Shown: piece by piece, positions 56,565-64,000 of the stretch
Layout of the letters: each line of letters begins with the position of its first letter
How positions within the stretch are numbered: the stretch's first letter is position 1
Source of the DNA: Sistotremastrum niveocremeum HHB9708
Taxonomy: Eukaryota > Basidiomycota > Agaricomycetes > Sistotremastrales > Sistotremastraceae
Length of the DNA stretch: 64,000 bases
NCBI GenBank assembly: GCA_001630475.1
Contig: KV419425.1
Coordinates: 169,397-233,396 of the forward strand
Reading direction: 5' to 3'
Translations under genes and position numbers: made by a program
Notes under the pieces: model-generated
What the model saw: only the letters and a program-made list of their open reading frames with translations
Database searches by the model: none
Told to the model about the DNA's origin: nothing

Positions 56565-58459
56565 TTACGCTTTCAGGGTAACTAGCTTGTATTTGGCCTT
56601 TCTGGCATCACGGCGAGGCTTCGCCGAATTACGCCACGAAGCTATCTGATCCAACGCTCCAGGGTTCGTAGGAGGATAGTATATGGAATGAGCTGGGGGA
56701 ACAGTTTTGAGAAGCTCTGGCCATGGCATCGAGGCCGGCCCCTGTGGTTCGGCGACAAGCGAGTCCCATCGCTTTTTCAGTTCCGATACGCTGGGCCTTT
56801 TCGATGGGTCGGCCGTGAGGCAGGAAGCCAAGAACGATCGGAGGAGATTGGGAATGCAATCCAGATATTCGGCCAATTCTTCATCGATATATTCTGAGGA
56901 TTCCGCATATAGAATCGAGAGAGAGATGCCTAGATGATCGCGTTCGCGCATAGGCCGCGCACGTGTTATGAGCTAAGAACAGGAAAGATCAGCAATAGAC
57001 AATGGGGGATTTTTCGAAGAAATTACCTCGAAGGCAGTCATGCCGAAACCCCAAACGTCTGCCTCGGCTGTCAGAGTCCGCTTGGCCCTTTCTGCATGTC
57101 CTATTTCCTCAGAAGCATCCTCCACCCATCGTGCTATCTCTGGAGCTGTCCAGAAGACGTTACCACCAACCTTCGTGGCTCCATTTGGTATCGGCGAACA
57201 TATCTTAGAGAGACCAAAATCAGTCAGTTTTGCGACCGGATTTCGTGGCGTGCCGAAAAGTAAGACGTTATTCTGAGAAATTCCCGCAGTTAAACCCGCA
57301 GTTAAAAACAAAGATAAGATAAGAGTCAAAGAATAAATTCACCCCTTTCAGATCTCCATGATAGACAGCATCGGGAAGTTCATGCATGTATCTGAGTCCT
57401 TCCAGAATACCGCTCAACTACAATAATCAGTCCAATCATGACGTGTGTAAACCTGGGAAATCAACGCACGATAGTCAGGGTATGCTCGCAATTCGAGATT
57501 TCACGGAGGAATGATGACGCTGTAGCATCCTGGGCGCCTGGGCAGAGAGGATCTGCCCATGGACTCAATAGTGTGACGACAGGTAATTCATCACCCGGCA
57601 ATGTAGTCTCGAACATGTCGAAGAAAGGATTGATGTTCTCGTGGCGCAACGACCTCCAAATCGCGGCTTCCCGAAGAGCTTGCTATGGATGATGGTCAGA
57701 GATATGATGAGACTGGGTGTCATAGAACATACTCGACGGACGGCTTCAACATCTTCATCTTCTACCTTGGCCGTTTTCATAGCTATATAGCGTGATTTCA
57801 CCGATGAAGTATCATTCGGTTCGAACCAGGCCTTTCTCACTACCCCGAAGCCGCCAGCGGCATTTGTTTCACTCTTGTAATAGATCGTGCCTTCTTGACA
57901 AGGCAAAGTGTGTTGTCCTTTCCTGTTCAACAGAGCTCTTTTAGTGCTCTAGGTTGCGAAGTCAACCGGATGTAGTCTGCATGTGGGAAATGAACCGTAC
58001 CGTTACTTCGATGCCGATATCCCATACACTCTGCTGCGTGACAGTAAAAACCTGGTCTATCCGTTGTTTCTCTTTATCGGAAGACGCTTTGCGATCTTGT
58101 AAACGAAGCTGTCCAAGACTATCGGAAAGACTTAAACGAGCGTTTGTTAGCTCTGGCAAGTCGTGGTAGGAAATGCAGAGTCCCGAACTTACGAGCACAT
58201 CGTCCGCTCCCGAGCTGAAGCCACATCAGGTCCGTATGTTGTAAGGAAATCTGGGTCGTCCATCATGTTAATATGGTCTTGCGTGGTCCGGGCCAACGTG
58301 TCCTGCGTCTCCGAATGTCGATCTTTGACAGGGAATGAGAATTTCCAAGACAGATTACGAAACAGAGAGGACAGGTGAGTACTCACCATACTCCGAGGGG
58401 AATTTGGGCCTGGTTGTTTTGGAGCGACGGGATATCGCTGATGAGAAGGATTCCAGCAT
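56565..58459 (-). CDS. TKL-like protein kinase KN2
   Basis: Eight minus-strand exons: 58459-58387, 58322-58193, 58130-58001, 57948-57733, 57682-57470, 57417-57343, 57272-57027 and 56972-56565, for 496 aa. Intron phases are the same as in KN1, and exons 2, 4 and 6 have equal lengths. The helical N-terminal region is followed by GGFGVV (143-148), Lys169 (YIAMKTAK), HENINPFFDMF, catalytic loop YHGDLKGNN (Asp276), DFGLSKI (297-303), WTAPEI and WGFGMTAFE. All catalytic residues of a kinase are present with a non-RD (HGD) loop. It is head to head with K8 across 358 bp, repeating the KN1/K4 arrangement. The LINE tail lies downstream. Confidence 0.9.
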
Positions 58460-58817
58460 TTTGGATGGAAAGTTGATGGTGTCAGGGAGCGAAGAGAACA
58501 GAGCGTGTCAAGCAACGAGGAACTTGAGACAGCCAAAGGGAGGAAACGAGCAAAGTGAAGAGCATGCGATCTAGAGGCTTGCGAATCTTTATAGATGCAC
58601 GGCAGTAACAGCGATACTTGAATTCGCTATTCATTATACTGTTACAAGAACCTGCAGAATCTGAAATTCGCCGGGCCCGGGGGAGACACGCTATCGGTTA
58701 CCGGATGTCTGTATTCATGTATGTAGTGGTTTTCATATTTAGTTTCATGAATACGCGTCACGCGCCTCTGGGTCACACACCGTTCATGCGTTTAGGCAAA
58801 AGCAGGTCCCCCTCTTC
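58460..58817. promoter_or_regulatory. divergent promoter between KN2 and K8 (358 bp)
   Basis: The spacer between divergent start codons is almost equal in length to the KN1/K4 spacer. A minus-strand TATAAAGA (58586-58593) lies 127 bp upstream of the KN2 ATG. Sequence similarity to the other spacer is not obvious by eye. Confidence 0.5.
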
Positions 58818-60223
58818 ATGACGGCTACTACGACGAGCAACGCGCTTTGGAAAGATAATTCAAAACTCCTCGAGAAACTTGACGGCAACGAACAGCGTTG
58901 GGCAGACTATCAGCCATGGTTGAAGAGCCTGGGCTATGACCTTCGACCGAGATACCAGCCTGGTTGGTCACCGTCATGGTTAACCTCAGGCCTTGCGGCA
59001 CTTTCAAGCGAAGATGCCCTACTACCTAATGTCAAGTCCTTCATTGTGTCATACTATACTACTGACCGATAGTTTACCACAGATACACGGGAAGATCATG
59101 GATGCGACGAGAACACGGGATGGCCGGACAGTGGCGTTGAAACTCGTACCCACCGACACCCAGGAATTGCCAATATGGACCTATTTATCGTCTCCGAAAC
59201 TTAAATCAGACCCTCGAAACCATTGCGTGCCGCTCTTGGACGTTCATCCATTACCTGATTCCGACGACGAAGTGCTGGCTGTGATGCCGATACTTGTTTA
59301 TTTTCATCGGCCGTCATTCGAAACTCTCGGGGAGATCATGCTTTGTGTTCATACGTACTTGGAGGTAAGTCTCCGTTCCCACTTCAGGTCCATCATTTCA
59401 ATTGAGTGTGCCCTCAGGGCCTCGCTTTCCTGCACGACCACCATGTTGCCCATCTGTCAGTCGCCCTCATGCCTCAATGTTGATTCTCGCTGACAAATCC
59501 TAGTGATATATGTACGGCGAATGTCCTTCAGGACCCTGGGAAGGATCTTTTCCCTGAAGGATTTCATCCTGCCAGGCCAACTCACTACTTCCCAAAACAG
59601 AACTCCTCCGAAGTCGCTATAGGTACGCCATATACGTGTCGCACTCTTGCGCCAGTGAAATTCTACCTGATCGACTTCGGAGAGTCTGTGCGATATGAAA
59701 ATTTCCAAGCAAGACGGCTTATGAACGGGCAAGTCGGCCATGACCTGGATGTCCCGGAATTTTCTGGCGACAAGTGGTATGACCCCTTCAGACTCGATAT
59801 TCGTGCTATGGGGGATATGCTTAAGACTCAACTGTATCAGGTACGTTCAAAATCGAGGTTAACACGAATGCTGATTTTCCAAAACAGGCTTACTACGGAT
59901 TGGAAGCCCTGACACCGCTGATTGACGTGATGTGCAGAGATCAACCTGATCAACGACCAACCGCGGCTGAGGCGCTGCGCATGTTGAAGGATATCATCGA
60001 AAAGCAGAGTACGCGATCCTTGGCCGCTTACATCGAACCGCAGGACCGCTACCTGCAGGCACTATCAGCCAGGAAGTATCGCAGGCATCGCTGGGAGATC
60101 CAACTATTAGATCGCCCTCCCATATACCCCGAGATCCCAGGATTGGCGAAGCCTATAAAGCCTTTGAACGTATTCTCAAAGACATGGACCCGATTTCGTC
60201 TGCTAACCACAACTGACCTCTAA
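58818..60223 (+). CDS. kinase-like protein K8 (cluster subfamily B)
   Basis: Exons 58818-59030, 59083-59364, 59418-59455, 59504-59840 and 59888-60223 give 401 aa. Motifs are YQPWLKSLGYDLRPRYQPGW, IHGKIMDATRTRDGRTVALK, AVMPILVYFHRPSFETLGE, AHLDICTAN, DFGES and DIRAMGDM, with tail LDRPPIYPEIPGL. All expected family residues are present and the frame is intact. Closest relative K7. It is transcribed away from the kinase KN2 and ends the cluster. Confidence 0.88.
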
Positions 60224-61012
60224 GAAAGTTGTGTGCCGCGTATTGGAATTTACTGTTGTATGTGAGGTGCTTGCTTAACAATGGTCTATTGCATGTTTTC
60301 TGCTTCTTCCTATTCGCTTAATTGCGCTACGGCTGGTTATCGACTAACGTCGTACTTATAATCATCTATCACATCATTGGCAGGCTCCTACTCTGTAGTA
60401 TCTACTAGCAATCTTTAGTAAAACCAAGCACCGTGCCGCAACAGCTTATTGGAGAACTGCCGACCGATTGGGAGAACGTTGGAAAGGTAGACAGCGATGC
60501 AAACATGAGCTCCAACCCGAACCTCGAAATCTCATATGAGCTCAAGTGTAGTTTGTACATGCACGAACGCAGGCGAACGCAGATTGAAACATATCTGTAG
60601 TCTAAGAAACACGGCCTTCCGAAATGACCTCCAGGGCTCCGCTCATCATATGTGGTACCTCTGGGAAACAGTCTCCCATCGGCTCCTTGTGCTTCCCTAC
60701 TTGATCTTGCTAATATTTCGTGTCATCATGGAAATGATTTCGTGTAGCGGAGAATACGCACAAGGTACGATATGAGAAGGTCTAACAGAGAGTCCTTCAT
60801 TTGAGACCACGCGGTTTTGACATTGATATCAGAAATACTCCGAGCAAAACCTTCGCCTTTGCTTTTCGGAGGATACTGCAAAAGTTGCCTTTTTGCCTTC
60901 TTGAGAGCCTTTGGAGCATCAGGTGCTGTATGCCACAAGACAAAAGTGGGGTGAGTACGTTTCCTATACGATAAATGTTGAGGCGAAGACAAGTTGAAAG
61001 TTTGAAGCGAAT
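60224..61012. other. intergenic, possible 3' exon of the next minus-strand gene
   Basis: Minus-strand sequence at about 60775-60935 reads ALKKAKRQLLQYPPKSKGEG and further helical residues. It could be a second exon of the small gene at 61013-61210 if an intron ending at CCAAAG (about 60925) is used. The remainder is non-coding. Confidence 0.3.
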
Positions 61013-61210
61013 TCATACGCACATCTTCACTATATCAGCTTTGAGCTCCTCTCCCACTGAGTCAATCAGGGGCTTCAGAAGAGTTTGAAGTTTGGTACGA
61101 GCATCCGGTGCTTGGTTAACTTTGCGGATGAGACTCTCTACTCGAGGTGAATTCGGAGGTTGAGAATCAAGACCAGCACGTTCAAGTTCAGTCGGAATAT
61201 TTGCCGACAT
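61013..61210 (-). CDS. small unrecognised protein, 65 aa (possibly 3' incomplete)
   Basis: An ATG frame (MSANIPTELERAGLDSQPPN) with a helical remainder (TKLQTLLKPLIDSVGEELKA) reads to a TGA at 61013. The composition is protein-like and a splice to downstream minus-strand helical sequence is possible, but the donor and phase are not settled. No family is recognised. Confidence 0.33.
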   Translation of the reverse strand: MSANIPTELERAGLDSQPPNSPRVESLIRKVNQAPDARTKLQTLLKPLIDSVGEELKADIVKMCV

Positions 61211-61236
61211 GGAAGAGAGGAAGATCAACGAAGAGC

Positions 61237-61279
61237 TAGAGTGGTTGAAAGCAAGGTTGAAAGCTTGGTTGAAAGCTGT
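61237..61279. repeat. short tandem repeat GGTTGAAAGC x3
   Basis: Three near-tandem copies of GGTTGAAAGC, and the nearby word GAGAGGAAGATCAACG occurs at both about 61210 and 61345, suggesting small local duplications. Confidence 0.6.
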
Positions 61280-64000
61280 GAGCGGAGTTCGATTCGGCTA
61301 GTTCACCACTCGATATCGATGATGCAGTCATACTGTATGCTTATGAGAGGAAGATCAACGTAAGACGACTTGATCTGTGTTGTCGTGCCAAAGTCTGCGC
61401 TTCAAGAGTGAGTAATCACTCTTGACTATAGTTAAAACAACTCACGATTCTCAAATCAAGTTGGAGTGGATAGCGCCGTCATGCTTGGGTGCGCGGTGGA
61501 CCTTGTGCATGAGACATGTTACTAGTCGGTGCGTATGACATCTGAATCCCTCCTAGAAGGCAGAATAATCGTCAAACGGGATATTACGAGGGGGATCATA
61601 CCTGGGAACCTTCAGTACTAAACCACGCCCCGCAACATAAACCTACGAGCGGGCACACGGTGTCCACTTTGGTGCGTGCGTGTCAGATATCTCTGTCGAG
61701 TTGAACAATCTTTTGCTCTAGCTTCAGACGTGAGCAGCAAATATTTCTCAGTTGAAGCACTTGAGCTCACAGTCGTTCGTTCAACAGAAAATCCAGCAAT
61801 TTTCCGTTGAATGACGAGCCCAATGGCTCACTGCTGCTCGATCGAGACTGGAGGGTCGGCGAAGGCTGTCGTAAAACGATTAGATGTCAAAGCCCATCAC
61901 TGCTGACAGAAATCGAGCCGACCTTCCGAAACAGCGGGGCGAATGGAGAGTAGATGGCTTTCAGCCTATTGATCTGCAAGGAAACAATCTAAGTCCGTTT
62001 CCCAAATCACTGGCTGGAATGGTTTGAATGAATGACGCAGACTTACCACTCTGTAGGTACATATTTCGTTGAAGATGCGCCACACGAGTTATTCAGACAA
62101 AGACATGCCTCGTGGAGAACGCACACAAAAGTCTTGTACTCATTTCTCTCCGTCGCCGAGGAGCCGGGGCACATAGAGATGGACGTACAACAAGTCTTTC
62201 CGTGAAACACGGGTCCTGGAGGATGTGAAAGAGGGCACTCGATTTGCAAGGAGCTCAATCTCCTATGTTGAAAAGCGGAATGGTCACGGTATGTGACCTC
62301 AAGACAAGAATTATTGCACTGTAAGCCTACCATCTTGTCCTTTTTTTCTTGTATAATGTATCTGGAATAGAAGACATTCGAAGAAATCATTCACGTGTTC
62401 CGTTTGGCATGACAGTTCCGTGACAGGAGAAGTTCACGTAAATCGCCGTGAGATCTCCGAGTCCGCGTTGCTACATTGTTACCTCATCAGGCCAAGGGTG
62501 CTTCCGACTGTTTTACTCAAACACGTCCATTCAAATTTCAAATTTCAAGTGAATAAATCCCACCCGGAATATTGATAATTTCTCTCAGCGACCTTTCCTC
62601 CCGCCCCAAAGTATCGGACGATAGCTCCAAACCTTGGACGATCAATCAAGAGAGGAAGCAATGAAAAGTTTGCCTGTGATCTCTTCGATTTTCTATCTAG
62701 TGTTCACCCCGCGAAATTCTCTGCAGAATCTAGGGGAGTAAATTCCACCTATACGATGCATTCCCATGTTATCTTTTGTGCCCGCGACTCCTGTTCATAG
62801 GATGCACCTTCAACTGGAGATATCAGTGTGAATCCTTCCACAGAAGCACTCTTGGAATGACCGCATCAAAGACCTCCCTTTCTTCCAAAACACATACGAA
62901 TTCGCCAGGCCATTCAATGGTCGCGATTCATTAATACTCATTGTCGTTTCCACAATTGATTTGGCTGTTTTACTCGGATCGTTCGGACGGCTTCGGCGTG
63001 ATCTCCTTGTCCAAAGTTTGTATGGATGGAACCTGTATGCTTGACCAACGGAGGCCTCCGTTGGGGCTATGTTGTAGTGAGCTCGCATCCCGATCCGCGC
63101 TAGGCAATGGCTATCTTCTAGTAACGTCTATCATGCGTTGGACCAACTGATACCTACTGGTCCTCGCGTAGTTGCTATTGCCTCCCCGCTTTTTTGTTTT
63201 TGTCTCCGTACGATGGTAGTCACGTCAGCATGATCATTGGCTCATTGCTGTTCCTACGAGCCACTATTATATACTCTCCAATCAGGAGGAACAGCCCCTT
63301 TGACTGCTTAAAGCATTTACTTCCGATAAACAATAGAAAAATTGCTCCCGCGTCCAGAAAAGGAAAAGAGAATATGCTATGTACAAATTTGGAGCATGAA
63401 TTGTCAAGCACGTGAACTGTCCTCATGGTTACCTCGTGCCTTGGGCATCCGATTTCCGAAGTCCGCGGACGGAAAACTCGGACCTTCGATGACCCTGAGA
63501 ACTTTGTGGGCGCATGTTGACGCTTCTGCTACGCCGTTTTCGAATATGCCTCGATTTGGATACATGAAAAGTATCGCCCTTCAGTTGTGGGAGGTTAACC
63601 GACTGAGCTTGCCATGTTGATATCTGGAAGCACTCGCCCCGCTCTCTGTAATCTCAATCAAAAAGCTCTGGGAGTACGATAGGCTCTTGATAAAGATGAG
63701 GGCTCCGAGTCTTCAACGCCACGCCCTCTGAAGCGGGAGCAGTAATAATGTATCATTGAACCTATCAGTAACCTGAGAGACACCTTTAGAATAATAATGT
63801 CACAAATCGCGGTGCCTAACGCCTGACGAAGTGAAGAATGTTATACTGCCGGAGGGAGGCTTTGAGAGAGAAGCTATTGAATCCCAAGAGAAATGACATA
63901 GATTGTGAAGAGTGCGTAGACACACGGTCTACGCTAGGGGATGCCTAAAAAGGCAGAGAAAGGGTTGGGTAGGCTTATGGGGCGTTCTTGATGTCTGGGT
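61280..64000. other. gene-poor end of window
   Basis: No frame is supported by motif, splice chain or length. A cysteine-rich minus-strand frame (62043-62390, 115 codons) was considered but has no recognisable family or signal peptide. The window end may cut unseen genes. Confidence 0.45.

Noticed and set aside
62043-62390. Cysteine-rich minus-strand frame
   Set aside because: No signal peptide, no regular cysteine spacing and no flanking exons, so it is not enough for a gene call.

Overview
This is nuclear DNA of a filamentous basidiomycete, most likely an Agaricomycete. The evidence is genes split by many 42-70 nt GT-AG introns with CTRAY-like branch points, no operons, Ser/Pro-rich regulatory proteins, and gene families I associate with mushroom-forming fungi: a pRiA4b/MYND protein, large divergent kinase families, and the tail of a LINE with the usual agaric C-terminal cysteine motif. 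All gene models are mine, built by joining open frames across splice sites so that phase and homologous positions agree. No transcript or database evidence was available.

Layout. 1-8.1 kb is gene-poor, with degenerate repeats and one clean 693-bp PIF/Harbinger-type MITE. 8.2-13.2 kb holds a C2H2 zinc-finger regulator (two Adr1-like fingers) and a low-complexity segment that may be its 3' part or a separate gene. 13.2-19 kb is mostly empty apart from a small unrecognised minus-strand gene. 19.1-21.4 kb carries a nine-exon pRiA4b Orf3-like/MYND protein followed by a decayed copy of its last exons, then a 349-bp MITE with TA target duplications. 23.0-25.1 kb encodes a Ser/Pro-rich protein. 25.3-26.8 kb is a zinc alcohol dehydrogenase (minus). 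29.1-33.0 kb is a tandem pair of FAD monooxygenases with identical intron positions. 33.7-35.8 kb is an F-box protein and 36.1-39.6 kb a centrosomin-motif coiled-coil protein.

The outstanding region is 40.0-60.2 kb, a dense kinase cluster. It has eight paralogues of a divergent, short kinase-like family, called K1-K8 here. All have five exons with the same intron phases and carry HLD in place of HRD in the catalytic loop. Four belong to subfamily A (K1, K2, K3, K5) and four to subfamily B (K4, K6, K7, K8). K3 is a broken copy of K5, and further short relics are present. Interleaved are two full-length TKL-like kinases, KN1 and KN2, with eight exons each, a helical N-terminal region and HGD catalytic loops. 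KN1/K4 and KN2/K8 are arranged head to head with almost equal spacers (351 and 358 bp), as if a divergent kinase/kinase-like module had been duplicated. K5/K6 form another head-to-head pair 116 bp apart. A truncated LINE sits just upstream of K7. The arrangement resembles a birth-and-death cluster of paired signalling genes. Its biological role is not known from the sequence. 60.2-64 kb is again gene-poor.
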